DNA of 10,528 bases from Planctomycetota bacterium (GTDB lineage: Bacteria > Planctomycetota > Phycisphaerae > UBA1845 > PWPN01). Location: NCBI GenBank assembly GCA_016209665.1, contig JACQVT010000574.1, positions 1 to 10,528 on the forward strand, written 5' to 3'. Shown in pieces: positions 1 to 7,443 of the stretch. Positions within the stretch are counted from its first letter, which is position 1. Each line of letters opens with the position of its first letter. A model generated the notes under the pieces. It was not told the origin of the DNA and made no database searches. It saw only the letters and a list, made by a program, of their open reading frames with translations. The position numbers were made by a program, and so were the translations under genes.

Positions 1-270
1 CAGCGTGGTCTGCTCGATGAGGAAGTTGTCCACGAATAGTTGGCGGCCCACGTCGATGGGGATGACCGAGGGCGGGGCGCTGAGGTACGGCACCGGCATG
101 GGGTCGGGGGGCAACTGGTCGTACTTCGGCGGCCAGGGGGCGGGCAGGCGGATGCCGTTGTAGAGGACAGCGCCGGCCGGCTGAGTCGCGGGCTGACCGA
201 GGGCCGGTGCCGATGCCGTCCAGCCTGTGGCCATCAGGATCAGAGCGGAACTCGATAAGGCCGTCTTCAT
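1..270 (-). CDS. Exported protein, N-terminal part; possible glycosidase-like beta-propeller protein
   Basis: Ninety codons are visible; the gene runs off the left edge. The ATG at 270 is preceded by GAGGA with a 7-nt gap (278-282), which supports this start. Residues 1-25 look like a Sec signal peptide: a Lys near the start, a hydrophobic stretch (ALILMATGW), and a likely cut after PALG. A Pro-rich linker follows, then near residues 76-90 the phrase [16 protein letters not shown] associate that phrase with secreted planctomycete and verrucomicrobial proteins annotated as GH32/GH43-like five-bladed propellers. The catalytic part is outside the window, so the family call is recall plus inference. 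That this is a real exported protein is well supported. The nearby large GH106-like gene fits a polysaccharide-use region. Confidence 0.7.
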   Translation of the reverse strand, partial: MKTALSSSALILMATGWTASAPALGQPATQPAGAVLYNGIRLPAPWPPKYDQLPPDPMPVPYLSAPPSVIPIDVGRQLFVDNFLIEQTTL

Positions 271-295
271 GACATAATCCTCGACTTAGGGGTCC

Positions 296-323
296 TTGTG
301 CCGTGGCGGCCTCATGATACGAT
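296..323 (+). promoter_or_regulatory. Candidate promoter for the moxR relic
   Basis: TTGTGC (296-301), a 16-nt spacer, and TACGAT (318-323) with an upstream TG giving an extended -10. It overlaps the minus-strand promoter candidate, so the two would form a divergent pair. The -35 match is modest. Confidence 0.3.
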
Positions 324-342
324 GGTTGCTTGTCGGCGTCAC
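314..342 (-). promoter_or_regulatory. Candidate sigma70-type promoter for the leftward exported-protein gene
   Basis: Read on the minus strand, GTGACG (337-342) and TATCAT (314-319) are separated by 17 nt. TATCAT matches the -10 consensus at 5 of 6 positions and GTGACG matches -35 at 4 of 6. The predicted transcript would begin about 37 nt before the ATG at 270. Seen by eye only. Confidence 0.4.
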
Positions 343-375
343 TCGTTTACGGCGGTGAGTCGGGGGGGTTACGAC

Positions 376-629
376 ATGCCGCCGGCGGGGGGCTGCCGGA
401 GCAACGTCGTCGCGGTGCTGGACGGTGTGGCCGCGTGCGACGTGCGGCCCGAGCACATGCTGCATCCCACGATGTTCGCGGGCAACCAGGTGCGGCGGCT
501 GCGGGAGCAGTTGCACCGGGTGATCGTGGGGCAGGACGACCTGCTGCACAAGATGCTGGTGGGGCTGCTGGGCAACGGGCACATCCTGATCGAGGGCGTG
601 CCGGGCCTGGCCAAGACGACGGCGGTGTC
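376..629 (+). pseudogene. MoxR-family AAA+ ATPase, N-terminal fragment (truncated)
   Basis: The frame reads [18 protein letters not shown] followed by [13 protein letters not shown]. This is the MoxR N-terminal helix with its VIVGQ motif, then the MoxR-type Walker A (EGVPGLAKT, codons 592-618). MoxR ATPases are normally ~310-340 residues and act as chaperone-like partners of DUF58/VWA (Bat) proteins. Here homology stops about three codons after Walker A, so Walker B, the sensors and the lid are all absent. The frame then runs through unrelated low-complexity sequence to a stop at 753. The start is uncertain: ATG 376 has a run of seven G 7 nt upstream, while ATG 457 or 472 better fits the usual MoxR length before VIVGQ. 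It cannot make a working ATPase and is best read as a relic. Confidence 0.8.
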
Positions 630-812
630 GTCGTGGCCGACAACGTCACCGTCCGCAAGGGCAACGGCGAGGGCTTCGAGCCGCAGTTCAAGGAGCAGCT
701 CCACGAGGGCGTCGAGTTCAACGTCGTCGAGCGCCGGACCGAGTGGCTCCTGATTCAGTTGCCCGATGGCAAGACGGGGTGGATCCGCGCCCGCGAGGCG
801 GAAATTATTTGA
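624..812 (+). pseudogene. C-terminal SH3 domain of a Bat-operon-type protein (fragment)
   Basis: In a different frame from the MoxR fragment, the sequence reads [19 protein letters not shown], then [21 protein letters not shown] and a TGA stop at 810-812. This is a bacterial SH3 domain of about 60 residues: the VRKGNG opening, a Gly-Val-Glu-Phe strand, and a closing DGKTGWI strand. Such a domain is typical of the C-terminus of TPR/SH3 (BatE-like) proteins encoded downstream of moxR, DUF58 and VWA genes. No start codon or TPR region precedes it, because the MoxR Walker A region abuts it directly. It is read here as the surviving end of the last gene of the same operon. The SH3 assignment is fairly firm; the BatE-like origin is inferred. 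Confidence 0.65.
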
Positions 813-817
813 AAGCG

Positions 818-881
818 ACACGGGGACACGGGGACACGGGGACGCGGGGACACGGGGACACGGAGACGCGGAGACGCGGGG
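818..881. repeat. 8-bp tandem repeat, eight units (ACACGGGG)
   Basis: Eight consecutive 8-bp units: ACACGGGG three times, ACGCGGGG, ACACGGGG, ACACGGAG, ACGCGGAG, ACGCGGGG. It starts six bases after the stop of the SH3 fragment. Short ORFs across it (peptides rich in TRGHGD, or PCPRVPAS on the other strand) are translations of the repeat, not genes. Confidence 0.9.
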
Positions 882-885
882 AATG

Positions 886-904
886 CGCGGGGATGAACCC
901 CGCG
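886..904 (-). terminator. GC-rich hairpin downstream of the GH106-like gene
   Basis: CGCGGGG, loop ATGAA, CCCCGCG: a perfect 7-bp stem, 30 nt past the stop of the leftward GH106-like gene. No U-tract follows, so it may be only a weak or factor-assisted terminator. Confidence 0.3.
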
Positions 905-934
905 GCTCGTTTGGGTTGACGCGACGTACCCACG

Positions 935-3900
935 TCAGTTCGATGCGCGGTTCAGACGCAGTTCCACCGGTTCGATCGTGGTGATCGAGATCGGGCCGTA
1001 CACGCCGGATTTCGTCTGGTTCTCGAACACGTGCCAGCTTGGGTGGCCGACGCCGAAGTGCGGCCCCAAGGTGTTCAGCAGGCGAATCTCGATCCGGTTG
1101 TCGCCCGGCCTGACGGCCTGGGTCACGTCGAAGCGGTACGGATGCCACAGCCGCGTGCCGCAGGCCCGGCCGTTGACGGTCACATCCACGCTTCCGCGGA
1201 CGCGGCCCACATCGAGGATCGCGCGGCCCTTGGCCGCGGGGACGCTGACCGTGGCCAGGTAGCGAATCCCGCCCGCGTAGTGCGGCAGGCCCAGTTCGTC
1301 CAGCGAGCCGAGCGGAATGCGGCCGGCTCCCATCTCGAACTCGATCGGCCCCCACAAGGCAGCGCCCCGCGTGTCGCCGGACGCGCACTCGATTCGCAGG
1401 GCGGCGGTCCGGCGAGGTGATCTCACGTCGGGCAGATCGGCAAACTGATAAGCCTTGAAACGGTCGGTGGGAACCTCCTTGCCGTCTACGTAGAGCTGCT
1501 TGACCTCGGGGGAGTAACCACTCCCGAATCTCATGCGTCGGGCTCCCGGCGGCACGAGGAAGCGGTACCAGGCAATGGTCGGCTTGTCAGGTCTCGATGG
1601 CAAGCCGCCGACGTAAATCGGGTCGAAGACTCGCTTCTCGTCGACCAGAAACCCGCCATACGGCAGCGGGTGAGGCCGCGGGCGCAGGAGCAGCGTGGCC
1701 GTCTCGCCGAAGTAGCCGTGCGACGGTCCGCTGAGAACGCGGGCCGGAGCGGTAGCCTCCGGCTGACCCGTGGGAGCCACCTTGAACGAGGCATCCGAGA
1801 CGAAGCCGATCTGCTGGCCGTCGACGACGGTCTCGATGAGGCCGTCGAGGAGCAGGCCGGTCGGTGTGCCGGTGTCGCGAGCCTCGATCTCCAGCTTGTT
1901 GGGGCCTTTCTTGAGGAATTCGCCGATGTCGTAGCGTTCGGACCGGCCCGTGAAGTACGGATCGAAGTTGCCCTGGTCGGCCACGAGCCGGCCGTTGATG
2001 CGAATCTGGTGCAGGTCGCCGAGGGCGACCACCATCGCGGCGGAATCAACGTTTTCCGGCACGTCGATGGTGCGGGTGAACGTGATGCGGCCGGTGGGGC
2101 TGGGCTTGGCGGCCCAGATCCACTGCGGGTCGAGGACCGGCTGGTCGGCGGGCAGGAAGTGGTAGAACAGTCGCAGCCGGCCGTCGGACGTGCGGGCGGC
2201 CATCACCTCGAGCAGATTGGAGCCGGGCATGAGCGTGACTTTGGCCTGCACGATGCGGGCGGCATCATCCACCTCGAACTTGACCTCCTGGCCGTTGAGG
2301 AACGCCCGCTTGCGGGCGGCGCCGCCGATGCGCAGCGTGGCGGGCCGGCCGGTCGCCGGCGTCGGGTCGGCACGGATGACCTGCTGGTGTCGCAGGTCCT
2401 CATCATCGGCCGGGTAGGTCGCCGGGGGCAAACTCACTTCCGTGCGCACGACGTACACCTCGCCGGCCTTGGCGTTCTCGATGTTGATGAACTCCTCGGG
2501 GATGCGGCCCTTGCCGCCGAGGGCGGACGGGTAGATGGGGTCCTCGTTGATGCCGTATTGCAAGGAGTACTCGGCGAAATTGAGCTTGCCGGCAACGCCC
2601 GCCGGTGAGCCCATCGTCTCGAACGTCTGGCCGGCCGGTATCGCGATCGGGCCGATCCATCCCGCCCGCGGCCCGTAGCCGGCGATGACGGTTTCCCACT
2701 GGCTGTCGTCGAAATCGGGGGACTTGAAGGCGGCGGTGTCCTCGCCCATTTGCTCCTCGTGGTAGCAGAAGGCCCGCACCTCGACGGGCAGCGGTTCGTC
2801 CCGTGGCGGCCAGGCGAAGTCGCCGTCGCGGTTGTCCATCGTGGGTTCGAGCTTGAACGCCAGCGGCCCGGGCACGTCGATGATCGTCGGTTTGACGGCC
2901 GGCGCGGAGCCGGTGTAGACGCCATCCGCGAACTCGACTCTGGCCGTGTGTTCGGCCGGCGGAGGCTGCGTCGCATCGAGCCGAGGCATGCCCTGCAGGA
3001 TGACCTCCTGGGTGTCGGGGGACCGCTTGATCCCGGTGATGAGCAGGTCCGATTCGATGGCGGTGGGCTGGTCTGCGGGGGCGGGGCGAATGGCGACGAT
3101 CGGCGCCGGCGTGCGCTCCAGCTCGACGTGCAATTGCGTGCGGCCATTCGCCCGGCGGTAGTTCAGGATCGGCGACACGTTGCCGGTGGTCGCGTCCCAG
3201 CATTCGGGCAGACCGTCGGCCGCGACCTCGACGCTCAGCCGGCCGCCCTTGGCCGCGGGCAGTTCCCACAGCCTGCGCTTGGCCACTTCATGTCTGGTTC
3301 CGAAGTTGGCCGGCGTGCCGTCGTCGGACATGATGAAGTAGAAATCCCGATCGCCGACCTTGCGGTGCAGGTACGGCCGTTTCTGCGTCAGGTCGCGTCC
3401 GAGCTTGCCGACCACGACGGCCGGCAGCTTCGCGGCCTCGTCGAGTTTGATCGCGTCGTGGAGCGCGACCTCGATGTCCGCCTTATCCGCCGCTTCGGTG
3501 GATGAGCGGACGATGCTGGCCGGCGCAGCGCCCACAACGACGATGGTCCCTCCCGCGTTGGTGAACCGGCCGAGTTGAACGACCGTCGAATCCCGCAGGA
3601 CGCGGGCCGCGGGCAGGACCAACATGCGGATGCTCGCGTTGCCGACGCCCAACCGGCCGTTGGCGATCGCCGCCCGTTCGATCGAGTCCTCGTCGATGAC
3701 GATGTAGTCCAGCCGCTCGGCCCGCAGGGTATTCTGAACCGCCCAGTACGCAGCCTTGGCCTGCTGGCCCATGGCTGAGGCATGTCCAAAGCCGGACGCC
3801 GCGTGCACGGTGGTGACCGGGTGCAGCACCGCCACATCGGCGACGTGCCGCCCGCGGGTGAGCAGCCAGCACATTCGCGAGACGTAGTCGGCCAGGTGCG

Positions 3901-5782
3901 GATGGTGGGCGAAGTACGGCTGCCGCCAACCGGTGTCCGGCGGGGCCCACTCGTAGAACGAGCCGTGCGTCGAGTAGTAGATCGCGTGCGGGTTGTACAG
4001 CGTGCTGCCGTCGGCCACCCACGGGTGCAGCAGCGTCATGATGTCCTCGAGGGTCTGCCCCCAGCCGCTGGAGTGGAACCCCTCGATCCACACGCGGGGC
4101 CGGCCGTACAGGTCGGCGATCGACTGGTGCGGCTTGGCGTCGCCGCCGTGGTCGTTGCCGGGGGCGGAGTAGTGCCGCATGGTCTTGAAGTAATCGACGT
4201 AGTAGCCCTCGCCGCCGATCGGGTCGGCGTTGCGGTTGGTCTGATCGTAGCCGCACAGCAGGCCGTGCCGCTCGTGCCACTCGTGCAGCGGGATGAAGAA
4301 GGCCTCCTCGCACAGTTCCGCCGCCAGGTCGTTGGCATTGCAGCGGACCTGCATCGTGCCGCGGCCGTCGGGGGCATCGGTCACGTCGTCGTACAGGGCG
4401 GGCAGGCAGTCGATCAGGTCGTAGTGGTGCCGGGCCTGGTACTCGGCGATCAGCCGCTTCGAGAACCGCGGCATGGCGGGGAACTCATCCTGGAACGATC
4501 CGGCGATGCCCTTGCCCAGTTCGTTGCCGAACCGCCGTTCCATCTCGCCGTGCACGACGTCGATCAGGGCCGCCCCCGCGGCCGGGTTGTGGTAGTCGAA
4601 GCCGCCGGCCGCGGTGTAGAACAACTGCACGCGATGCGGCCCGGCCGGCACGGCGGTCTTCAGCACGCCGTCCTCGATTGCACCGTCGATCCGGCGGACC
4701 TCCGAGATCCGGGTTCCCATCGACACCGCGTACGGGTCGCCAATACCGATGACCGCGCCCCAAGGGGCGGCGGGCGTTTGGCCGATGACGTGGGCCGGTT
4801 TCCAGGCTGCGTCATCGAACTCGGTCATCGTCCAGCCTTCGGGCGCTGAGGCACTGACGCGGAAACTGCCGTCGCTGACGAGCAGGTTTCGACGCTTTCC
4901 GTCCACCCCATCGGCCACAACTTCGACGAGCAGTCCCGCCACGTCGGCCAGATTGTCGCCGGCGATGGCGATCACGTTTCTGCCGGTGCGCAGTTTTCCG
5001 GTGAGATCGTAGTTCTCGGCGTTCTTCCAGCCCGTCTCGGCGTAGGTGGCGGCATCCTCGCCCGCCTTGGCGCCGTTGACGTAGACGACGTAGCCGTTGT
5101 CGCAGGTGATGTGCAGCTCCGCGTGGGCCGGCAACTCGCCCAGATCGAACGTCCGCCGGAAGTATCGTTTGCCGGCGGCGTTGAGCGCGGCGGCGTCCCA
5201 GATCCACGCCGCGGCATTCGCGTCGGCAGCCACGGCCGACACGAACGCCGCCAGGGGCGTGCCGTCCGGCGGCGTGCGAATCTCGATGTCGGCCGGGCCG
5301 GTCACGTCACGGACCTGGTGGCGAAGGCCGATGCCGCGAAACTCGGGATGCCGGGCCACCACGCGGGCTTGCAGGCCCGAGCCAGAAAAGCCCAGTTGAT
5401 CGTAGAACCACAGCCGTACGCCGACGCGCTTGCCCTCCTGCACCGCGTAGGCGAACAGGTCCCACCACTCCTCGCTCAGGAACGGAGGATCGTCGGCGGC
5501 GCTGCCGTACAGCGGGCCGGACGGGGCGAGATTCAGCACGATTGCATTGTGGATGCCGCCGGCGGCGATGTGCTCGAGCTGCCGGCGCAGCCGGTCGCGA
5601 TCGATCTTATCGCCGCTCCACCACCAGATGGGCACCGGCGAGTAGTCGGGCCGGGGCTGGGCGAAAGCGGAGACCAGATCGTTCGCGTTCTGTGTCGCGC
5701 CGGCGCCCATTTCTTGGTTGGACACCAGCGCGGCAAACGTTGCCAGCAGGACGACGGCACTCGTCGCGTGAATCCGGATCAT
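935..5782 (-). CDS. Secreted multi-domain GH106-like glycoside hydrolase (alpha-L-rhamnosidase family)
   Basis: The protein has 1615 residues. Start at 5782: GGGAG lies 7 nt upstream (5790-5794) and a signal peptide follows at once (MIRIHATSAVVLLATFAALV). The in-frame extension to 5956 only translates a palindromic repeat. Residues ~43-140 carry the GH106-type barrel opening: PIWWWSGDKI, a RRQLEHIAAGGI helix, EEWWDLFAYAVQEGKRVG, WFYDQLGFSGSG. Residues ~190-340 are a CBM67-like beta-sandwich inserted in the barrel. The barrel resumes at ~345-660, with acidic candidates for catalysis at D432/E433 (SFQDEFP) and E567 (VWIEGFHSSGWG). Further beta-sandwiches follow: ~840-1050, a second CBM67-like one at ~1216-1335 (DPQWIWA, IRINGRLV), and a terminal GH2-like one at ~1495-1605 (LDVGRV, VTVNGRACGTRLWHPYR). 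Known GH106 enzymes remove alpha-L-rhamnose from plant or algal glycans and are usually ~1000-1150 residues. The substrate and the exact catalytic pair are not established here. Confidence 0.8.
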   Translation of the reverse strand: MIRIHATSAVVLLATFAALVSNQEMGAGATQNANDLVSAFAQPRPDYSPVPIWWWSGDKIDRDRLRRQLEHIAAGGIHNAIVLNLAPSGPLYGSAADDPPFLSEEWWDLFAYAVQEGKRVGVRLWFYDQLGFSGSGLQARVVARHPEFRGIGLRHQVRDVTGPADIEIRTPPDGTPLAAFVSAVAADANAAAWIWDAAALNAAGKRYFRRTFDLGELPAHAELHITCDNGYVVYVNGAKAGEDAATYAETGWKNAENYDLTGKLRTGRNVIAIAGDNLADVAGLLVEVVADGVDGKRRNLLVSDGSFRVSASAPEGWTMTEFDDAAWKPAHVIGQTPAAPWGAVIGIGDPYAVSMGTRISEVRRIDGAIEDGVLKTAVPAGPHRVQLFYTAAGGFDYHNPAAGAALIDVVHGEMERRFGNELGKGIAGSFQDEFPAMPRFSKRLIAEYQARHHYDLIDCLPALYDDVTDAPDGRGTMQVRCNANDLAAELCEEAFFIPLHEWHERHGLLCGYDQTNRNADPIGGEGYYVDYFKTMRHYSAPGNDHGGDAKPHQSIADLYGRPRVWIEGFHSSGWGQTLEDIMTLLHPWVADGSTLYNPHAIYYSTHGSFYEWAPPDTGWRQPYFAHHPHLADYVSRMCWLLTRGRHVADVAVLHPVTTVHAASGFGHASAMGQQAKAAYWAVQNTLRAERLDYIVIDEDSIERAAIANGRLGVGNASIRMLVLPAARVLRDSTVVQLGRFTNAGGTIVVVGAAPASIVRSSTEAADKADIEVALHDAIKLDEAAKLPAVVVGKLGRDLTQKRPYLHRKVGDRDFYFIMSDDGTPANFGTRHEVAKRRLWELPAAKGGRLSVEVAADGLPECWDATTGNVSPILNYRRANGRTQLHVELERTPAPIVAIRPAPADQPTAIESDLLITGIKRSPDTQEVILQGMPRLDATQPPPAEHTARVEFADGVYTGSAPAVKPTIIDVPGPLAFKLEPTMDNRDGDFAWPPRDEPLPVEVRAFCYHEEQMGEDTAAFKSPDFDDSQWETVIAGYGPRAGWIGPIAIPAGQTFETMGSPAGVAGKLNFAEYSLQYGINEDPIYPSALGGKGRIPEEFINIENAKAGEVYVVRTEVSLPPATYPADDEDLRHQQVIRADPTPATGRPATLRIGGAARKRAFLNGQEVKFEVDDAARIVQAKVTLMPGSNLLEVMAARTSDGRLRLFYHFLPADQPVLDPQWIWAAKPSPTGRITFTRTIDVPENVDSAAMVVALGDLHQIRINGRLVADQGNFDPYFTGRSERYDIGEFLKKGPNKLEIEARDTGTPTGLLLDGLIETVVDGQQIGFVSDASFKVAPTGQPEATAPARVLSGPSHGYFGETATLLLRPRPHPLPYGGFLVDEKRVFDPIYVGGLPSRPDKPTIAWYRFLVPPGARRMRFGSGYSPEVKQLYVDGKEVPTDRFKAYQFADLPDVRSPRRTAALRIECASGDTRGAALWGPIEFEMGAGRIPLGSLDELGLPHYAGGIRYLATVSVPAAKGRAILDVGRVRGSVDVTVNGRACGTRLWHPYRFDVTQAVRPGDNRIEIRLLNTLGPHFGVGHPSWHVFENQTKSGVYGPISITTIEPVELRLNRASN

Positions 5783-5823
5783 GGATGCACTCCCTGGGGA
5801 TGGTGATATGTGCGACGGCGGAC

Positions 5824-5852
5824 ATTCTACGGGCGCGGCGGCGACGGAGGAA
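5824..5852 (-). promoter_or_regulatory. Weak promoter candidate for the GH106-like gene
   Basis: On the minus strand TTCCTC (5847-5852), 17 nt, TAGAAT (5824-5829). The -10 matches at 5 of 6 positions, but the -35 is poor. It would give a leader of about 35 nt before the ATG at 5782. Confidence 0.25.
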
Positions 5853-5878
5853 GTATGTAAGGTCTCTGCCCGAACGTG

Positions 5879-5927
5879 TGGGACCGGCTTCCAGCCGGTC
5901 AGGTGGACCGGCAAGATGCCGGTCCCA
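5879..5927. repeat. GACCGGC palindromic (REP-like) element, double hairpin
   Basis: Two adjacent hairpins: GACCGGC-TTCCA-GCCGGTC (5882-5900) and GACCGGCA-AGA-TGCCGGTC (5906-5924). The outer ends TGGGACCGGC and GCCGGTCCCA (5879-5888 and 5918-5927) also pair with each other. It lies 32 nt past the stop of the guanine-deaminase-like gene and 96 nt before the GH106-like start, so it could act as a terminator or mRNA stabiliser between them. Translated, it gives the peptide GTGILPVHLTGWKPVPH, which can mislead start calling. Confidence 0.85.
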
Positions 5928-5959
5928 AACCCGACCTGACACCGCTGATACCCCACATC

Positions 5960-7237
5960 TCATGGTCCCACGCGCTGGCCGGCGATGAAGACGTGCTGGA
6001 TCTGGTCGGGGCGGAGGGTGTAGAGCAGGGCGCTGGGCTGCTGTTCGCCGGGCAGATCGGCGATCCAGGGCTCGGGCTTGACGACGAGGCAGTCGGCGTC
6101 GAAGCCGGGCTGAATCGAGCCGATGCGGTCGGCCAGGCCCAGCGAGGCGGCGGCGCCGCGGGTGAGGGCCCAAAAGGCCTCGGCGGGTTTCGGGGCGGAT
6201 TGGGTTCCGCGGGGCAGGCCGTGGACCTTGACCGCCTTGGCGGTGTTGATGCAGTCGACGGCGACGCGGGGCATGAACGGGTCGGGCCCGCCGGCGACGC
6301 CGCTGCCGAGAGCGACGCGGACGCCGGCCATCCGCAACGAGACGTAATCCATCAGGCCCGACTCGAGGAACAGGTTGGCGGTCGGGCAGTGGATGACGAT
6401 GGTGCGGGTCTCGGCGATCTGGTGGCGCTGCTGCTGGCTGAGGTAGACGCCGTGGCCGAGCAGCGTGCGGGGCGTGAGCAGGCCCATCTCGTCGAACAGC
6501 TCGATCTCGTCAAGTTGGTCGGGGAAGCGCTCGCGGACCTTCTCGACGCCGAGGAGGGTCTCGGCGACATGGGTCTGGATGTAGCAGTTGAGCATGTCGG
6601 CCAGGGCGGCGGCGCCGCGCATGAGCTTCTCGCTGCAGTGGATGGGGGTGCGGGGGCTGAAGGCGTACTTGAGGCGGCCGTCGGCGGCGTTGTGCCACTT
6701 GGCCGCGAGGCCGCGGGACTCGTCGAGGACCTTGTCGGTCTCCTGGCGATGGCTGGAGGGGCAGTCGGTGTCGTTGAGGACCATGCCGTAGACGGCCCGG
6801 TAGCCGCGACGCTCGAAGACGCTGAAGACGCGATCGGTGGACTCGGCGAACGGGCTGCCGTAGGCGGCCACGGTGGTGGTGCCGTTGGCAACCAGGCCGG
6901 TGACGAACTGGTCGGCGAGCTTCTCGGCGAAGTCGGCGTCGACGAGGCGGGCCTCGGCGGGGTAGGCGACCTTGCTGAGCCAGTCGAACAGGGGCATGCC
7001 GTCGATGCCGCGGCGGTCCCACTGGGGCAGGTGCAGGTGGGCATCGATAAAGCCGGGCAGAATCCAGCAGTCGCCCCCGCCGAGGGTGTCCTTGGATCGC
7101 GACACCGAGGCGGCGCGACCGCCAGCGTCGACCTCGGCGATGCGGCCATCCTTGCCGATGGTGACGGCCGCGTTGGGCGTGACGGTGCACTGGTCCGGCG
7201 AGGGAGACTGCAACAACGTGCCGCAAAGTGTGGTCAT
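5960..7237 (-). CDS. Guanine-deaminase-like amidohydrolase with a missing metal-ligand Asp
   Basis: The protein has 425 residues, the usual length for guanine deaminase, which converts guanine to xanthine and ammonia in the cytosol. The start chosen is ATG 7237: GGAG sits 6 nt upstream (7244-7247), while ATG 7249 has no good site. The amidohydrolase landmarks occur in order: PGFIDAHLHLPQ (metal ligands H67 and H69, guanine-contact Q72), FSPRTPIHCSEKLM (R196, as in the substrate-binding Arg of guanine deaminase), IQTHVAET (H223, E226), LLGHGVYLS (H262) and HCPTANLFLESG. In guanine deaminases the next motif reads LGTDVAGG, whose Asp is the final metal ligand and proton shuttle. Here it reads LGSGVAGG, with Gly at position 313. 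Everything else around it is kept. It could be inactive, altered in chemistry, or a sequencing error. The family call is strong; activity is doubtful. Confidence 0.85.
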   Translation of the reverse strand: MTTLCGTLLQSPSPDQCTVTPNAAVTIGKDGRIAEVDAGGRAASVSRSKDTLGGGDCWILPGFIDAHLHLPQWDRRGIDGMPLFDWLSKVAYPAEARLVDADFAEKLADQFVTGLVANGTTTVAAYGSPFAESTDRVFSVFERRGYRAVYGMVLNDTDCPSSHRQETDKVLDESRGLAAKWHNAADGRLKYAFSPRTPIHCSEKLMRGAAALADMLNCYIQTHVAETLLGVEKVRERFPDQLDEIELFDEMGLLTPRTLLGHGVYLSQQQRHQIAETRTIVIHCPTANLFLESGLMDYVSLRMAGVRVALGSGVAGGPDPFMPRVAVDCINTAKAVKVHGLPRGTQSAPKPAEAFWALTRGAAASLGLADRIGSIQPGFDADCLVVKPEPWIADLPGEQQPSALLYTLRPDQIQHVFIAGQRVGP

Positions 7238-7243
7238 GATCGA

Positions 7244-7247
7244 CTCC
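7244..7247 (-). promoter_or_regulatory. Ribosome binding site that sets the amidohydrolase start
   Basis: GGAG on the minus strand, 6 nt before ATG 7237. It lies between the two in-frame ATGs (7249 and 7237) and therefore favours the inner one. Confidence 0.6.
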
Positions 7248-7321
7248 ATTATCCGCAGAAGCGCACCCTTTCGGGATGGCGGCGGAATACTGCGAATTCA
7301 GGGGGTTTATGCCCGATCGGC

Positions 7322-7350
7322 ACTGTATCCGGGCGGCCGGCGGGGATCAA
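7322..7350 (-). promoter_or_regulatory. Candidate promoter for the guanine-deaminase-like gene
   Basis: On the minus strand TTGATC (7345-7350), 17-nt spacer, TACAGT (7322-7327); each box matches the sigma70 consensus at 4 of 6 positions. The predicted leader is ~77 nt. It sits back to back with the plus-strand etf promoter candidate, with 5 nt between their -35 boxes. Confidence 0.4.
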
Positions 7351-7355
7351 GCGGC

Positions 7356-7384
7356 TTGACGGAATCCGGGCGGGCCGGTACCGT
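7356..7384 (+). promoter_or_regulatory. Candidate promoter for the etfBA operon
   Basis: TTGACG (7356-7361) matches -35 at 5 of 6 positions. It is followed by exactly 17 nt and TACCGT (7379-7384), a weak -10 with 3 of 6. The resulting leader of ~115 nt would include the GACCGGC element at 7444-7489. Confidence 0.4.
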
Positions 7385-7443
7385 GATTCGCCGTCTCAAC
7401 TGGTTTCCCACCGGCGGAACTGCCGTTCCCGGAGCGGATGAAT

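Noticed and set aside
369..1388. Minus-strand ORF of 339 codons spanning the MoxR relic, the octad repeat and the end of the GH106-like gene
   Set aside because: It crosses a tandem repeat (PCPRVPAS peptides) and two better-supported coding segments in other frames.
3782..4849. Plus-strand ORF of 355 codons opposite the GH106-like gene, plus several shorter ones on both strands
   Set aside because: These are high-GC codon-position shadows: Arg/Ala/Val-rich translations with no recognisable motif and no ribosome site.
5783..5956. N-terminal extension of the GH106-like protein to ATG 5956
   Set aside because: The extension translates the GACCGGC element. The inner ATG has a good ribosome site directly followed by a signal peptide.
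5876..7441. Long plus-strand ORF (521 codons) opposite the amidohydrolase
   Set aside because: It is the antisense shadow of a gene with clear catalytic motifs. Its product is a low-complexity Gly/Ala/Val sequence, and it runs through a palindromic repeat.
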